NCBI GenBank assembly: GCA_901420285.1
Contig: CABDVE010000001.1
Location: forward strand, 186,001 to 250,000
DNA: 64,000 bases
Direction of reading: 5' to 3'
Source of the DNA: Stutzerimonas stutzeri
GTDB lineage: Bacteria; Pseudomonadota; Gammaproteobacteria; Enterobacterales; Pasteurellaceae
Shown: piece by piece, positions 40,734-53,594 of the stretch
Numbering within the stretch: position 1 is the stretch's first letter
Layout: each line of letters starts with the position of its first letter
The notes under the pieces: model-generated
The model's input: only the letters and a program-made list of their open reading frames with translations
Told to the model about the DNA's origin: nothing
Databases searched by the model: none
Translations under genes and position numbers: made by a program

Positions 40734-41549
40734 ATGCTCAACAAAGACACCCGACTCTGTATCTCTCTGTCCGGTCGTCCCGGTAATTTCGGCACGCGAT
40801 TTCATAACTATCTTTACCAAAAACTCGGCTTAAATTTCATTTATAAAGCTTTCACTACCGACGATATCGAACATGCAGTGAAAGGCGTGCGGGCGTTAGG
40901 GATTCGTGGTTGTGCCGTGTCCATGCCGTTCAAAGAAAGTTGCATGCCGTTTTTAGACGAAATCTCCGCCTCCGCCCAAGCTATCGAATCCGTCAACACC
41001 ATCGTCAACGACAACGGATTTTTACGCGCCTATAATACTGATTACATCGCCATCGTTAAACTTATTGAAAAATATCAACTCGATCAAAACGCTTCTGTAA
41101 TCATACAAGGCAGCGGCGGCATGGCAAAGGCGGTAGCGGCGGCATTTAAAAATTCCGGTTTCGAGAACGTCAAAATCTTCGCCCGCAATGAAAAAACCGG
41201 CAAACACTTGGGCGCGCTTTACAGCTACGATTACATCAACACCCTCGTCAATCAAACCGCCGATATTCTCATTAACGTTACACCAATCGGTATGCAGGGT
41301 GGCAAAGATGAATTTGAACTTGCTTTCCCCGAAGCCATGATCCGCCAAGCGAAAACCGCTTTCGACGTGGTTGCCCTGCCCGCTGACACCCCACTGATTA
41401 AAACCGCCCGAGCCCTAGGAAAACAAACGATCTCCGGTGCGGAAGTTATCGTCTTACAAGCGGTCGAACAATTTGAACTTTACACCGGCAAAAGACCAAC
41501 TGAAGAACTCATTGCTGAAGCCGCGGAATATGCGAGAAACAATGCATAA
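40734..41549 (+). CDS. Shikimate dehydrogenase-like protein (AroE paralogue)
   Basis: A 271-residue AroE-fold protein resembling Haemophilus HI0607 (SdhL), a distinct, slower class of shikimate dehydrogenase-like proteins. The substrate domain has SLSGRPGNFGTRFHNYLYQ, AVSMPFKES with the catalytic-type Lys, and NTIVNDNGFLRAYNTDY. The cofactor motif is IIQGSGGMAKAVAAAF. The genuine aroE is presumably elsewhere. It follows cysE by 9 bases, so it is likely co-transcribed. Substrate not established. Confidence 0.85.
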   Translation: MLNKDTRLCISLSGRPGNFGTRFHNYLYQKLGLNFIYKAFTTDDIEHAVKGVRALGIRGCAVSMPFKESCMPFLDEISASAQAIESVNTIVNDNGFLRAYNTDYIAIVKLIEKYQLDQNASVIIQGSGGMAKAVAAAFKNSGFENVKIFARNEKTGKHLGALYSYDYINTLVNQTADILINVTPIGMQGGKDEFELAFPEAMIRQAKTAFDVVALPADTPLIKTARALGKQTISGAEVIVLQAVEQFELYTGKRPTEELIAEAAEYARNNA

Positions 41550-41600
41550 CGTGCGGTGAATTTTGAGCCTGCTTTGAGCTTACGATAGCGCGGGTGAAAA

Positions 41601-42086
41601 TTAGCGACGATTTTTACTGCAATCGTAAGCCACAGCGTTTTTCGGATAATCGTAGCCTGTTTTCACTTGTCGGTAATCCACTCGGCTACATTTCTTCAAT
41701 ATAGGATCATCTTGTTCGACTACTTGAATAACGACGGGAAAGTCGATTCTTTTATCGTATGAAGACATCGGGCCGAAAGGTCCCCACAACGGCACAGAGG
41801 ATTCCACGATAACCGCGCCGTCTAATAAAAAGCCGACGCCTTTCAAATCAGTTGCGTTGAAATTACCGTCGTGCGTAAATCGGCACGGGTCATTTCTGGT
41901 TTGGTATCCATGCCCCTTTGTTGAGCTAAGGATGAAGCAATTAAAGACATGATCTCTATCAATTTCCCAATAATAAGGTTGCCCCTTAACAGCCACATAA
42001 GGTTCGGGAAGCGGATGGCGCGGACTTTCACAGGCGGTTGCCAGAATGCAACAAAAGCAAGATAGGAGTATTTTTACAGTTTTCAT
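41601..42086 (-). CDS. Small hypothetical lipoprotein
   Basis: A 161-residue predicted lipoprotein: signal MKTVKILLSCFCCILATAC, lipobox Cys near residue 19. The mature part has YYWEIDRDHVFNCFILSST, GFLLDGAVIVESSVPLW and four further cysteines (FNCF, DPCRF, KKCSR, AYDCS) that could form two disulfides. I do not recognise the family. It is monocistronic, convergent with the aroE-like gene. Confidence 0.65.
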   Translation of the reverse strand: MKTVKILLSCFCCILATACESPRHPLPEPYVAVKGQPYYWEIDRDHVFNCFILSSTKGHGYQTRNDPCRFTHDGNFNATDLKGVGFLLDGAVIVESSVPLWGPFGPMSSYDKRIDFPVVIQVVEQDDPILKKCSRVDYRQVKTGYDYPKNAVAYDCSKNRR

Positions 42087-42198
42087 AAGCTATTAAATTT
42101 TTCGATAAAGCCAAATATTAAGCGTTTTTAAACGGTTAAGAACGCCTTTCCCCAAAATTATATCGCAGTTACAAATGTTGAAATTACCTCTGCAAAAT

Positions 42199-42232
42199 AG
42201 CACCGCATTGGAGCCGCTTTCAATGCGGTGCT
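42199..42232. repeat. Inverted pair of the AGCACCGCATTG word downstream of udp
   Basis: AGCACCGCATTG (42199-42210) and CAATGCGGTGCT (42221-42232) with a 10-base interval; flanks AAAAT / ATCG. It lies 59 bases after the udp stop on the minus strand. Confidence 0.9.
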
Positions 42233-42290
42233 ATCGTTTATGCTTAATTTAAACGGTTTGTGCATTTGCTACATAATTTCGTCTTTTCAA

Positions 42291-43049
42291 TTATGAGAGC
42301 AATTTTCTCGCCGCCTCGACCACTACGGAAACCACTTTTTCTTCCGTCTCTTTCATCGTCGATTCATTCGGTATTTCTTGTTGAGTGCGATTGACAATCA
42401 CGCCCGCCACCATGCCCGCGCGCAAACCGAGCGCATTACACATTGTGAACAACGTCGCCGATTCCATTTCATAGTTCATCACATTCAGTTCTTGCCATTG
42501 TTTAAGTAGGCCTTGGTAATCGCGATAAACTTTGCCGCTATAAGTATCGTAACGTTCTTGGCCCGGATAGAAAGTATCGGAAGATGCCGTAATACCGATA
42601 AAAGGCTTGAGCCCCTTTTCCAGCACCGCATTGAACAGCGCCGTAGTGCATTCAAAATTCGCCACCGCCGGATATTCGATCGGCGCAAAATGGCGACTCG
42701 CGCCATCTAAACGTACCGCCCCGGTGGTAATCAAAATATCGCCCACATTAATATGCGGCTGAATCGCACCGGTGGTACCAATACGCAAGAACGTACGCAC
42801 GCCAAGTTGCGCCAACTCTTCCACGCAAATAGAAGTGGACGGCCCGCCGATACCGGTGGAACACACGACGACCGCCTGTCCGTTCAAATACCCCAGCCAA
42901 GAGGTAAATTCACGCGTGCTGGCAAGAAATTCGGGATTATCAAGTCGTTTCGCGATGCGTTCGCTACGCGCCGGATCGCCCGGCACAATAGCGAGTGTGG
43001 CACCTTTGAGTTGAGATTTGGTGAGATTAAGGTGGAATACATCTGACAT
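42291..43049 (-). CDS. udp: Uridine phosphorylase
   Basis: A 252-residue cytoplasmic enzyme that splits uridine to uracil and ribose-1-phosphate. Phosphate-site residues in [39 protein letters not shown] and the specificity-loop segment [13 protein letters not shown] are intact. The ATG at 43049 behind GGAGAC is chosen over the more upstream open start, giving the standard MSDVFHLNL. The repeated word (42622-42635) reads FNAVLE. Confidence 0.95.
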   Translation of the reverse strand: MSDVFHLNLTKSQLKGATLAIVPGDPARSERIAKRLDNPEFLASTREFTSWLGYLNGQAVVVCSTGIGGPSTSICVEELAQLGVRTFLRIGTTGAIQPHINVGDILITTGAVRLDGASRHFAPIEYPAVANFECTTALFNAVLEKGLKPFIGITASSDTFYPGQERYDTYSGKVYRDYQGLLKQWQELNVMNYEMESATLFTMCNALGLRAGMVAGVIVNRTQQEIPNESTMKETEEKVVSVVVEAARKLLS

Positions 43050-43079
43050 AGTCGTCTCCCTATTGTCGTTTTGTTTGAG

Positions 43080-43107
43080 ATTGTAGCCTTTTCTTTTGCT
43101 CACACAA
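43080..43107 (-). promoter_or_regulatory. Candidate udp promoter
   Basis: On the minus strand TTGTGT (43102-43107), a 16-bp spacer and TACAAT (43080-43085), ending 31 bases before the start codon. TTGTGTGAGCAAAAG includes a CRP-like half-site. Confidence 0.5.
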
Positions 43108-43181
43108 AAGAAAGTAGCAAAGGAAAGCGACTCCGACTAAACCGCCGCTCCTTTTTTGCGTTTGGGTGAACCTCTTATTTA

Positions 43182-43226
43182 GCACCGCATTGGAGCCTTA
43201 TCTGACAAGGGTTCAATGCGGTGCCG
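43182..43226. repeat. Inverted pair of the AGCACCGCATTG word between yjgR and udp
   Basis: AGCACCGCATTGGA (43182-43195) and TTCAATGCGGTGCC (43213-43226), with about 17 bases between. It lies 110 bases after the yjgR stop. Confidence 0.88.
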
Positions 43227-43335
43227 GAAGGCACACTTAAATCACGCGCTGGTAAATCTACTGTGTAAATTGCCCGAACGAGAATGAAATTTTTAGAACA
43301 ACAATGCCGTCGGACGAAACCCAATGAAGCGATGC

Positions 43336-44820
43336 CTACTTCTTCAGGGCGCCTAAAATTCCCCGCATAATCTGCTTTGTTACCTCATTACGAATGTTGC
43401 GCCCTACCGATTTTGCCACGCTGTTCACTATTTGTTCCGTAGGGCTAAGTTTTTCGCCGCGTTTTTGCGGGCCGAAAAGTATACGGCTGAGGCTGCCGAA
43501 AAGACCGTTGTCTTCTTGCGCCTGTTTTTGTTGCTCGGCAGTTAAATCCGCCTGAGTGTTTAACACTTCAAATGCCGATTCGTTATCCACATAATCTTTA
43601 TAGAACGCGTACAACTCGTCGTCTTTCACCCAAGCGGCGCGCTGTTCGATGCTAATCGGCGCCAATTGGCTTTTTGGCGGAAAAATAGAGGCAATTTCTA
43701 CCGGTGTCGGCATGCCTTTTTCATCTAAGAAAGAAACCAGCGCCTGCCCCACACCAAGGGTGGAAATGGCTTCCACCACATTTACTTTAGGATTGGAACG
43801 GAACGTATCCGCCGCGGATTTCACCGCTTTTTGATCGCGCGGCGTAAAAGCACGTAAAGCGTGCTGCACACGGTTGCCAAGCTGACCGAGCACGGTATCC
43901 GGCAAATCCAGCGGATTTTGCGTGACGAAATAAATGCCCACGCCTTTGGAACGAATTAAGCGCACAACCTGTTCCACTTTATCTACCAATACGCTTGGCG
44001 CACCGTCAAACAGCAAATGGGCTTCATCGAAGAACATCACGAATTTCGGTTTGTCGGGATCGCCTACTTCCGGTAGTTGTTCAAATAATTCCGCCATTAA
44101 CCAAAGCAAGAAGGCGCTGTACATGCGCGGAGAGTTAATTAATTTTTCCGAATTAAGCACATTAATGATGCCGCGGCCGTCACGAGTTTGTAACCAATCT
44201 TCCAGATTCAGTGCCGGTTCACCGAATAAATTTGTCGCACCTTCATTTTCCAGCGTTAATAAAGCGCGTTGAATGGCACCCACGCTGGCGGCGGACACAT
44301 TGCCGTATTCCACTTGGAAAGCTTTGGCATTTTCCGCCACATACTTCAACATGGCGCGCAAATCTTTTAAGTCAATAAGCAATAAACCTTTGTCATCGGC
44401 AACGCGGAATACAAGGTTGAGCAAGCCTTCTTGAGTGGCGTTTAAATTTAATAAACGGGAAAGTAACAACGGCCCCATTTCGGAAATGGTGGTGCGTAGC
44501 GGAATGCCACTTTCGCCGAATACATCCCAGAACGATACGGGATAACCGCTTAAATAGCTTTCGCCACCTAAATTGAATTGTTCGATGCGTTCGGCGATTT
44601 TACCTTGCATGGTACCCGGTCGTACCAAGCCGGAAAGGTCGCCTTTCACATCCACTAAAAATACCGGTACGCCGTCATCACTGAAAGCTTCCGCCATTTT
44701 ACGTAAGGTGACGGTTTTACCGGTGCCGGTGGCACCGGCGATTAAGCCGTGACGGTTAGCCATTTTGGCGGTAATGCCGAGCGTGTGCCCCAGTTCGTTA
44801 CGGGCAAGATCGTATTGCAT
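43336..44820 (-). CDS. yjgR: YjgR (DUF853) HerA-like ATPase
   Basis: A 494-residue ATPase of the HerA/FtsK-like class. Walker A is GATGTGKT (29-36), Walker B KFVMFFDEAHLLFD, and the family's GVGIYFVTQNPLDLPDTVLGQLGNR follows. The C-terminal 70 residues are charged and end in RNEVTKQIMRGILGALKK. Role unproven; related proteins move along DNA. Divergent from yiiM. Start at 44820 after a modest RBS (AAGGAA). Confidence 0.9.
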   Translation of the reverse strand: MQYDLARNELGHTLGITAKMANRHGLIAGATGTGKTVTLRKMAEAFSDDGVPVFLVDVKGDLSGLVRPGTMQGKIAERIEQFNLGGESYLSGYPVSFWDVFGESGIPLRTTISEMGPLLLSRLLNLNATQEGLLNLVFRVADDKGLLLIDLKDLRAMLKYVAENAKAFQVEYGNVSAASVGAIQRALLTLENEGATNLFGEPALNLEDWLQTRDGRGIINVLNSEKLINSPRMYSAFLLWLMAELFEQLPEVGDPDKPKFVMFFDEAHLLFDGAPSVLVDKVEQVVRLIRSKGVGIYFVTQNPLDLPDTVLGQLGNRVQHALRAFTPRDQKAVKSAADTFRSNPKVNVVEAISTLGVGQALVSFLDEKGMPTPVEIASIFPPKSQLAPISIEQRAAWVKDDELYAFYKDYVDNESAFEVLNTQADLTAEQQKQAQEDNGLFGSLSRILFGPQKRGEKLSPTEQIVNSVAKSVGRNIRNEVTKQIMRGILGALKK

Positions 44821-44936
44821 AAATGTTCCTTGCTATTTGTGTTTTTTGGCGTAAGGAATAATAAGGAAAAAACCAATTACGGTCAAAAATAAGAGGTTTT
44901 CGGGTATAATTCCGTGCGTTTTATTAGGAGTTTGAA

Positions 44937-45611
44937 ATGTCGAAAGCAAAAATTTTGATGATAAAAATTGGGGAAGTCGAGCAACTCACTTTTGCGGATG
45001 GTTCAATGTATGAAAGTGCGATTCGCAAACGGCCGGTCAATGCGGTGCTGATCCATGAGTGTGGCGTGGTCGGCAATGATGTGGGCTTAAAAAAGCACCA
45101 CGGCGGACCGGACAAAGCGCTATTTTTTATGTCTGATGTATCTTTTCCCGCATTAAACGAATTGCTTGGCGAAAATTTTACTTACCACGGCACGGCAATT
45201 TACGGAGAAAATTTTGTGGTGTCAGGCTTTGACGAGGATTCCGTGTGCGTGGGCGATCGCTTTAAAATCGGCTCGGCCGTATTGGAAGTGTCGCAACCGC
45301 GTAAGCCTTGTGAGCGCTTATCGAAAAATACCGAAAATGAAAACACTCAAAAAATCGTGCATCAGTCCGGTTGGACGGGTTGGTATGTGCGTGTAATTGA
45401 AACGGGCGAAATCACGAAAGGCGACGAAATGATTTTGCAATGTCGTCCTTATCCGCAATTGACCATTCGTCATTTGAATCGCTTGTTGTCGGGCAAACCG
45501 ACCACGGAAGAATTGGAACAAGCCCTTGCCGTCGAGGAATTGGCGCCGGCATTTAAACGTTCGTTAAATTCACAATTAAGCAAAATTCAGGAAATTAAAA
45601 ATGCGGCCTAA
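44937..45611 (+). CDS. yiiM: MOSC domain protein YiiM
   Basis: A 224-residue molybdenum-cofactor-dependent reductase of N-hydroxylated bases such as 6-hydroxylaminopurine. The MOSC domain (about 25-165) has [22 protein letters not shown], and the Mo-ligand Cys in [11 protein letters not shown]-terminal 3-alpha domain (about 170-215) follows. AGGAG precedes the ATG. Its end overlaps ychJ by 11 bases. The repeated word (45038-45049) reads VNAVLI. Confidence 0.92.
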   Translation: MSKAKILMIKIGEVEQLTFADGSMYESAIRKRPVNAVLIHECGVVGNDVGLKKHHGGPDKALFFMSDVSFPALNELLGENFTYHGTAIYGENFVVSGFDEDSVCVGDRFKIGSAVLEVSQPRKPCERLSKNTENENTQKIVHQSGWTGWYVRVIETGEITKGDEMILQCRPYPQLTIRHLNRLLSGKPTTEELEQALAVEELAPAFKRSLNSQLSKIQEIKNAA

Positions 45612-46098
45612 TTCGAGCGAATTTTTTAACTTCCTTTGCCCTTGTCAATCAGGCAAGGATTACCGCACTTGTTGTGGCTTATTTCATACGCATCAAGCAC
45701 AACCTACAACCGGCGAGCAACTGATGCGCTCCCGTTATTGCGCCTACGCGCTGAAAAATATTTCTTATATTGTAGAAACTACCGTGCCCGCCCAACAAAC
45801 TTTGCTCGACATTGCGGCGTTGCAAAATTGGGCGGAGACGACACAATGGCGCGGTCTACAGATTTTGCGCACGGAAGCCTTAACAAAAAATCATTGCGCA
45901 GTGGAATTTAACGCTCTTTTTAAAGAAGTTAAAGGAGGAAAAGAGGGCGAACAATCGCATCATGAACGTTCGATTTTTGTGAAAATGAATGAACGTTGGT
46001 ACTTTGTGGATCCCACCGTAACGCTGCCGACGATGAAACAACCTTGCATTTGCGGTTCTCGCAAAAAATTCAAACATTGTTGCGGGGCATGGTTATGA
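45601..46098 (+). CDS. ychJ: YchJ family SEC-C motif protein
   Basis: A 165-residue protein with two cysteine motifs: N-terminal [14 protein letters not shown] and C-terminal [14 protein letters not shown], the SEC-C metal-binding signature, flanking a NTF2-like core ([21 protein letters not shown]). Function unknown. It overlaps yiiM at its start and yihY at its end (ATGA), so yiiM-ychJ-yihY-dtd form one operon. Confidence 0.92.
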   Translation: MRPNSSEFFNFLCPCQSGKDYRTCCGLFHTHQAQPTTGEQLMRSRYCAYALKNISYIVETTVPAQQTLLDIAALQNWAETTQWRGLQILRTEALTKNHCAVEFNALFKEVKGGKEGEQSHHERSIFVKMNERWYFVDPTVTLPTMKQPCICGSRKKFKHCCGAWL

Positions 46099-46931
46099 AA
46101 TTAAGTTCGTTTTTACAACGTTTTTACTTGCGCTTCAAACAAAACAAACTCTCGCAAGCCGCCGGTGCGCTTACTTACAGCACCATGTTGGCCATTGTGC
46201 CATTGATTATGGTGGTATTTTCCATTTTTTCTGCCTTTCCGATGTTTAACGAAGTGACCGATGCACTGAAAGAATTTATTTTCGCCAATTTTGCACCTTC
46301 CGCCGGCGATGTGGTCGGGCGATATATCGATGAATTTGTGAACAATTCTAAAAAAATGAGTGCGGTGGGTATCGTGAGTCTCATCGCTGTGGCATTAATG
46401 TTGATGAATTCTATCGATCGTACGCTCAATGGCATTTGGCAAGGCACCGACAGCCGCCCGATTTTTACCTCATTCGCCATTTACTGGCTGATTTTAACCC
46501 TTGGCCCTTTGCTTATCGGTGCCAGCATTGCGGCGAGCGCGTATGTGAAGGCGATGCTTACAAGCGCCGAACACTTATCCTTCGGCCTGAAGTTGCTTGG
46601 TTTGGTGCCGTTTTTGTCTACTTGGTTTATTTTCACCGTGATTTATATGGTGGTGCCGAATAAAAAAGTCAGCATCAAACACTCTGCTGCCGGCGCCTTG
46701 ATTGCAGCGCTGTTTTTCACTTTAGGCAAACAGGCGTTTGCTTGGTATATCGCGACGTTTCCATCCTATCAATTGATTTACGGCGCCATGGCGACCTTAC
46801 CAATTATGTTGTTATGGATTCAACTAAGCTGGATGTTCGTGTTGCTCGGCGCACAACTGGCGGCTGTACTGGCGGAAACGAAACCAGGAAAAATACACTT
46901 GGAAAATCAAACGAATAGAGAAACAATATGA
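46095..46931 (+). CDS. yihY: YihY/RNase BN-like inner-membrane protein
   Basis: A 278-residue membrane protein with six hydrophobic segments. Family motifs are [35 protein letters not shown], and [27 protein letters not shown]. Earlier annotation as RNase BN is not supported; function unknown. The open frame begins further upstream, but the ATG at 46095 overlaps the ychJ stop and gives the family-standard start. Confidence 0.92.
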   Translation: MKLSSFLQRFYLRFKQNKLSQAAGALTYSTMLAIVPLIMVVFSIFSAFPMFNEVTDALKEFIFANFAPSAGDVVGRYIDEFVNNSKKMSAVGIVSLIAVALMLMNSIDRTLNGIWQGTDSRPIFTSFAIYWLILTLGPLLIGASIAASAYVKAMLTSAEHLSFGLKLLGLVPFLSTWFIFTVIYMVVPNKKVSIKHSAAGALIAALFFTLGKQAFAWYIATFPSYQLIYGAMATLPIMLLWIQLSWMFVLLGAQLAAVLAETKPGKIHLENQTNRETI

Positions 46932-47362
46932 TTGCATTAATTCAGCGCGTAACCCAAGCTAAAGTGGAAATTGACGGTGAAATCGTGGGACAAATCGGCA
47001 AAGGCTTGTTGGTATTACTCGGTGTAGAAAAAGAAGATGATTATACAAAAGCGGATAAATTAGCGGAAAAAGTGTTGAATTACCGTATTTTCGGCGATGA
47101 ACACAATAAGATGAATCTTAATGTACAACAAGCGGGCGGTGAATTACTGGTCGTATCGCAATTTACGCTGGCCGCCGATACGCAAAAAGGCTTGCGCCCG
47201 AGCTTTTCAAAAGGCGCTACACCGGCTCTTGCCAACGAATTATACGACTACTTTTTGCAACGATGCGCAAAAAAAATTCGCGTGGCGAACGGCCGTTTCG
47301 CCGCTGATATGCAAGTCAGTCTGACCAACGACGGCCCGGTGACATTCTGGTTAACGTCGTAA
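46928..47362 (+). CDS. dtd: D-aminoacyl-tRNA deacylase
   Basis: A 144-residue enzyme that removes D-amino acids and glycine wrongly loaded on tRNA. The catalytic motif [13 protein letters not shown] and the cross-subunit NDGPVTFWL motif are present. Overlaps yihY by 4 bases. Last gene of the operon. Confidence 0.96.
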   Translation: MIALIQRVTQAKVEIDGEIVGQIGKGLLVLLGVEKEDDYTKADKLAEKVLNYRIFGDEHNKMNLNVQQAGGELLVVSQFTLAADTQKGLRPSFSKGATPALANELYDYFLQRCAKKIRVANGRFAADMQVSLTNDGPVTFWLTS

Positions 47363-47396
47363 CGATATAACGGCGCTATCGTTCAAGTCGCTTTTC

Positions 47397-47475
47397 AGCA
47401 CCGCATTGGAAGCGCACCGAAAGGCATTCGGCGACGAGAAATGCATTTTCATCTCAAACAATCGAATGCGGTGCC
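47397..47475. repeat. Widely spaced inverted pair of the AGCACCGCATTG word between dtd and coaA
   Basis: AGCACCGCATTGGA (47397-47410) and CGAATGCGGTGCC (47463-47475), with about 52 bases between. The interval contains a second, weaker dyad. It lies between convergent genes. Confidence 0.75.
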
Positions 47476-47539
47476 GTACGGTCAGACCGTAAACGACCAG
47501 AATGAAATCTGTGATAAAGAAACAACGAAAACGGCCGCT

Positions 47540-48475
47540 TTACTTGCGCAATTTAATCAATTCAACGGCGTGATCAGCGCCTTTGGTTAAAATCAAATCG
47601 GCACGTTCGCGCGTCGGCAAGATATTTTCGCGCAAATTCAGGCCGTTAATGTTTTCCCAAATACTAGCGGCTGTGGCAATCGCTTCTTGTTCAGACAGTT
47701 TGGCGTAATGTTTGAAGTAGGAATTTGGATCGCTAAAGGCGCTTTGGCGAAATTTCAAGAAACGTTTGATATACCATTCTTTTAACAACACCTCTTGCGC
47801 ATCCACATAAATGGAAAAATCCACAAAATCGGAAACAAAGGTTTGATTGCTGTTATTACCCGCGGTTTGTAACACATTCAGCCCCTCTAGAATCAGAATA
47901 TCGGGCTGCTTGATCTCGGTAAATTCGTGCGGAACGATATCGTAGGTTAAATGGGAATAAATCGGCGCTTGCACTTTTTCTTTGCCGGATTTGATTTCAG
48001 CCAAAAAGCGAATTAATTTTGCCGTGTCATAAGAAACAGGAAAACCTTTCTTGTGCAGTAAATTATCTTGCTTAAGTTTTTGCAACGAATGGAGGAAGCC
48101 GTCGGTGGTAATAAGATCGACTTTTCGTTCATTCGGCCAATGCGAGAGCAACGATTGCAAAATCCTCGCCGAAGTGCTTTTACCTACCGCAACACTGCCG
48201 GCGATGCCAATAATATAAGGGACTTTCGGATTTTGTACGCCAAGAAAACGATTGAGTACCGTTTGACGGCGGAGGTTTTCTTCAATGTAATAATTAATCA
48301 AACGAGTGAGAGGTAAATAGATTGTGCTCACTTCATTTAGCGAGAGCGCTTCGTTAAAGCCTAATAAAGGCTTGAGATCTTGTTCGGTGAGTTTTAACGG
48401 CACCGATTTTCTTAAGTCCGCCCATTGTTCACGGCTAAAGCTTAAAAATGGAGTGAGTTGGTTTGAGAATACCAC
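47540..48475 (-). CDS. coaA: Pantothenate kinase (type I)
   Basis: A 311-residue enzyme for the first, feedback-controlled step of coenzyme A synthesis. The P-loop is [17 protein letters not shown] (about 91-107), with [29 protein letters not shown], and [10 protein letters not shown]. Divergent from the tRNA-tuf unit. Confidence 0.96.
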   Translation of the reverse strand: MVFSNQLTPFLSFSREQWADLRKSVPLKLTEQDLKPLLGFNEALSLNEVSTIYLPLTRLINYYIEENLRRQTVLNRFLGVQNPKVPYIIGIAGSVAVGKSTSARILQSLLSHWPNERKVDLITTDGFLHSLQKLKQDNLLHKKGFPVSYDTAKLIRFLAEIKSGKEKVQAPIYSHLTYDIVPHEFTEIKQPDILILEGLNVLQTAGNNSNQTFVSDFVDFSIYVDAQEVLLKEWYIKRFLKFRQSAFSDPNSYFKHYAKLSEQEAIATAASIWENINGLNLRENILPTRERADLILTKGADHAVELIKLRK

Positions 48476-48643
48476 GTTTGATTAGGTGAATTACTGAAAA
48501 TCGTTGGGGGAAAAATATACCTTATAAAGGGCAGCCGTGCATTGTTTTTCTTAATATTTGTCGAAAATAACAACTCAAAAATAATGATTTTGCTTGTAAA
48601 TTAGGCGAATAACGAAAAAAACAGTTTTTTTTAGAAAAAAGAC

Positions 48644-48671
48644 TTGTCAGCTAAACTTTTTTACATATAAT
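48644..48671 (+). promoter_or_regulatory. Promoter of the tRNA-tuf operon
   Basis: TTGTCA (48644-48649), a 16-bp spacer and a perfect TATAAT (48666-48671), followed by ACGCCTCAC, 20 bases before the first tRNA. The region upstream is rich in A and T runs (A6, T8, A6), like an UP element or Fis-binding region. Confidence 0.8.
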
Positions 48672-48691
48672 ACGCCTCACTTATTTACGAC

Positions 48692-48767
<76 letters not shown>

Positions 48768-48798
48768 TTCTTACGTAAATTAAGTATTCATTTAGTGT

Positions 48799-48883
48799 GG
48801 AGGGGTTCCCGAGCGGCCAAAGGGGGCAGACTGTAAATCTGTTGGCTCAGCCTTCGAAGGTTCGAATCCTTCTCCCTCCACCA
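48799..48883 (+). tRNA. tyrU: tRNA-Tyr (anticodon GTA)
   Basis: An 85-base class II tRNA with a long variable arm, encoded CCA, and anticodon GTA at 48833-48835. Confidence 0.97.
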
Positions 48884-48924
48884 TCTTTTAGATGAATCTG
48901 ATGGGACAGACGAATTTAGGACTT

Positions 48925-48999
<75 letters not shown>

Positions 49000-49004
49000 C
49001 AAAC

Positions 49005-49080
49005 GCTGATATAGCTCAGTTGGTAGAGCGCACCCTTGGTAAGGGTGAGGTCGGCGGTTCAAATCCGCCTATCAGCACCA
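49005..49080 (+). tRNA. thrT: tRNA-Thr (anticodon GGT)
   Basis: A 76-base tRNA with encoded CCA and anticodon GGT at 49038-49040. It lies only 5 bases after tRNA-Gly, and tuf follows after 105 bases. Confidence 0.97.
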
Positions 49081-49185
49081 GCCTCAAAAATTCTCTTCCT
49101 TTTATATTAAAATCAAAAAATTTTATTGGTTAATGTGGTTTAATTTACCCATCGATAACCGTGTCTATTTAGAGGATCTCTTTAA

Positions 49186-50370
<1,185 letters not shown>

Positions 50371-50388
50371 TTATTTGATAAATTAACT

Positions 50389-50418
50389 AAAAAGGCGACT
50401 TGAAAGAGTCGCCTTTTT
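50389..50418 (+). terminator. Terminator after tuf
   Basis: A 12-bp stem AAAAAGGCGACT / AGTCGCCTTTTT with loop TGAAAG and a T-run, 18 bases after the stop. Confidence 0.93.
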
Positions 50419-50565
50419 GTTTACCTAAAATAAATCAATATAGTAGCCAAAACAGGAATAATTACAGAATAATAGTTCAATTTATTCATGCAGAAATCGT
50501 TTTTATGGCATTATGTAGCAAATACAAAACCATTCGAACGAAATATGAATTTGCATTACAAAAAT

Positions 50566-50599
50566 AGCACCGCATTGAAAGTCGTTTCAATGCGGTGCT
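50566..50599. repeat. Inverted pair of the AGCACCGCATTG word between tuf and ispF
   Basis: AGCACCGCATTGAAA (50566-50580) and TTTCAATGCGGTGCT (50585-50599) form a perfect 15-bp stem with loop GTCG, flanked by AAAAT and GTTTT. Likely terminator for ispF (-); tuf already has its own. Confidence 0.92.
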
Positions 50600-50649
50600 G
50601 TTTTGTAAGGTCATTTAGGCCTTGTGCAACAACTCATAATTTCTCGTTT

Positions 50650-51126
50650 TCATTGTTTTATAAGAAGTGCAACAGCTTCACAGGCAATCCCCTCACTTCT
50701 TCCGGTAAAACCTAACTTTTCTGTTGTTGTTGCTTTTATATTTACCGATTCAATATCGCATTGTAAATCCGTTGCAATGACGCCACGCATATCATCAATG
50801 TGCGAACGCATTTTCGGCGCTTGTGCAATAATCGTTACATCTATATTACCCACTTTATAACCTTTGGCCCGCACTTGACGAAATGCTTCACGAAGTAGCT
50901 CTCGGCTATCCACGTTTTTGTATCGCATATCCGTATCCGGAAACAGTTTACCGATATCTCCCAATGCCACCGCGCCCAACAATGCATCCGTTAAGGCATG
51001 CAATGCGACATCACCATCGGAGTGGGCAATAAACCCGGTATGGTAAGGCACTTCTACGCCACCGATGATGAGCGGACGATCTTCACCAAATGCGTGAACA
51101 TCAAAGCCGTGTCCGATTCTTATCAT
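50650..51126 (-). CDS. ispF: 2-C-methyl-D-erythritol 2,4-cyclodiphosphate synthase
   Basis: A 158-residue trimeric metal enzyme of the non-mevalonate isoprenoid pathway. The metal-ligand motif [10 protein letters not shown] (5-14), [20 protein letters not shown] and FPDTD are present. Overlaps ispD by 4 bases. Confidence 0.96.
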   Translation of the reverse strand: MIRIGHGFDVHAFGEDRPLIIGGVEVPYHTGFIAHSDGDVALHALTDALLGAVALGDIGKLFPDTDMRYKNVDSRELLREAFRQVRAKGYKVGNIDVTIIAQAPKMRSHIDDMRGVIATDLQCDIESVNIKATTTEKLGFTGRSEGIACEAVALLIKQ

Positions 51127-51806
51127 AATATTTTCCTTGTTAAGTAAAACTCCGCTAAAGCCAAATCTTCCGGTCTTGTGATCTTGATATTATCGCGTCG
51201 TCCCATCACTAAATGCGGTTGAAATCCGGCAAATTCCATGGCTGATGCTTCGTCAGTAATGGTGAGTTTTTGCCGTATCCCTGTATTTAGGGCTTTTTTC
51301 AGTAAATCCAGCGGAAAAAATTGTGGCGTTTGCGCTTGCCAAAGTTGTGAACGATCTTCCGTCGCAATAATATTGCCGGCGATATTTGCACGTTTAACAG
51401 TATCTGTTACCGGAACCGCTAAAATGGCACCGTTTTCATCCGTCGTTGCCAACAGCTTATCTAAATCCGGTGTTGTTAAACAAGGTCTTGCCGCATCGTG
51501 CACAAGCGCCCAAACATGCTCTTCCGACACCGCATTCAAGGCGCTTAAAACGGACTCTGCACGCGTTGCGCCCCCTTCTACAAGTTGAATTTTCGGGTGA
51601 GAAAGTACAGCAAGTTCAGCCGCGTAAGGATCGTTTTTGCTGAGTGCTACAATCACACGAGAAATCGCAGGATGGGAAAGCATAATCTCTAACGTGTGTT
51701 GCAAAACGGTTTTGCCTAGAATCGTTAAATATTGCTTAGGTTTATCGGCTTGCATACGAGATCCCACGCCAGCGGCCGGAATAATAGCAATGATTTTTCG
51801 AGACAT
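51123..51806 (-). CDS. ispD: 2-C-methyl-D-erythritol 4-phosphate cytidylyltransferase
   Basis: A 227-residue enzyme for the CTP-dependent step before IspE. Nucleotide-binding [19 protein letters not shown] (9-27), [11 protein letters not shown] and the C-terminal [15 protein letters not shown] are typical. Its ATG overlaps the ftsB stop by one base. Confidence 0.96.
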   Translation of the reverse strand: MSRKIIAIIPAAGVGSRMQADKPKQYLTILGKTVLQHTLEIMLSHPAISRVIVALSKNDPYAAELAVLSHPKIQLVEGGATRAESVLSALNAVSEEHVWALVHDAARPCLTTPDLDKLLATTDENGAILAVPVTDTVKRANIAGNIIATEDRSQLWQAQTPQFFPLDLLKKALNTGIRQKLTITDEASAMEFAGFQPHLVMGRRDNIKITRPEDLALAEFYLTRKIL

Positions 51807-52084
51807 TATTTGTGCTCTTTTACAATGTGATAGAAAATTTCGTGCTCCTTCACCATGTCATGCTGCATTCTGGCGCGCTCTTCGATGGATTCGAACCCTT
51901 TAGTCAACCCTTGAATTTCTGCCGAAACCATTTGATTTCGTTGCATAAGTCTTTCATTTTCAGTTTTATTTTCGATAATTTTGGCAGCGACTTCTTTATA
52001 ATCTAAATAACCGTTTTTGCCGAACCAAAAATCATATTGAAATAGCGCGAGAATTCCAATTAATATTGCTGTAAATAATCGCAT
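51806..52084 (-). CDS. ftsB: Cell division protein FtsB
   Basis: A 92-residue inner-membrane protein with a single N-terminal transmembrane segment (about 3-20) and a coiled coil (about 30-70) that pairs with FtsL and Fts[14 protein letters not shown] and [15 protein letters not shown] are family features. First gene of ftsB-ispD-ispF, as in E. coli. Confidence 0.93.
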   Translation of the reverse strand: MRLFTAILIGILALFQYDFWFGKNGYLDYKEVAAKIIENKTENERLMQRNQMVSAEIQGLTKGFESIEERARMQHDMVKEHEIFYHIVKEHK

Positions 52085-52189
52085 AATTTACTCGATATAA
52101 CTTAAAAGTGTCTATAGTTTAGCTTGAAACGGTATGAAAGGCGATGGAAAAGTACGGTTGATTTTCACGAGTTTTTTAATCAAATTTGA

Positions 52190-53146
<957 letters not shown>

Positions 53147-53185
53147 CCTCGTTTAACTAAAAACAATTGATAGACGGATTTAATT

Positions 53186-53227
53186 AAAAGGCCGAGCTCC
53201 TTATTCTACGGAGCTTGGCCTTTTTAT
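53186..53227 (+). terminator. Terminator after the e(P4) gene
   Basis: Stem AAAAGGCCGAGCTCC / GGAGCTTGGCCTTTT, one mismatch, 9-base loop and a T-run. Confidence 0.9.
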
Positions 53228-53594
53228 TGGCCTTTCATTGACCTTCGCCACCAGCACCGCATTGAAACCTGATGAGGCGTGCCTCCGCTTTAGTCTATTC
53301 GACGATTGAGATAGACAGAATTACTAAATTTCCCGTCCGTATTCATATAGATAAAGCCTGTTTTGAATCATCAACATCTCAAGTGAGCGAAAATTTCAAT
53401 CGATCGTTATATTGCCTTAGGATAATTTAAATCAGTAAATTTTATTTTTACCTAGAGTGAAATATTTTTTATTAAACCAATATTTATTTAATAAATGTTA
53501 TTTTGTTACGAAGTTAACACTTTTACATCTTGCCCGTGGCAGATTACCAATTGAATTTGTATAGTAAAGCAAATGACATCAGAAGGATTGTATT
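53228..53594. other. Intergenic stretch before the Crp/Fnr-type gene
   Basis: About 370 bp without a gene. It contains a single AGCACCGCATTGAA (53253-53266) and a very A+T-rich block (about 53400-53530) that probably holds the regulator's promoter. AGAAGGA lies 8 bases before the start at 53595. Confidence 0.6.
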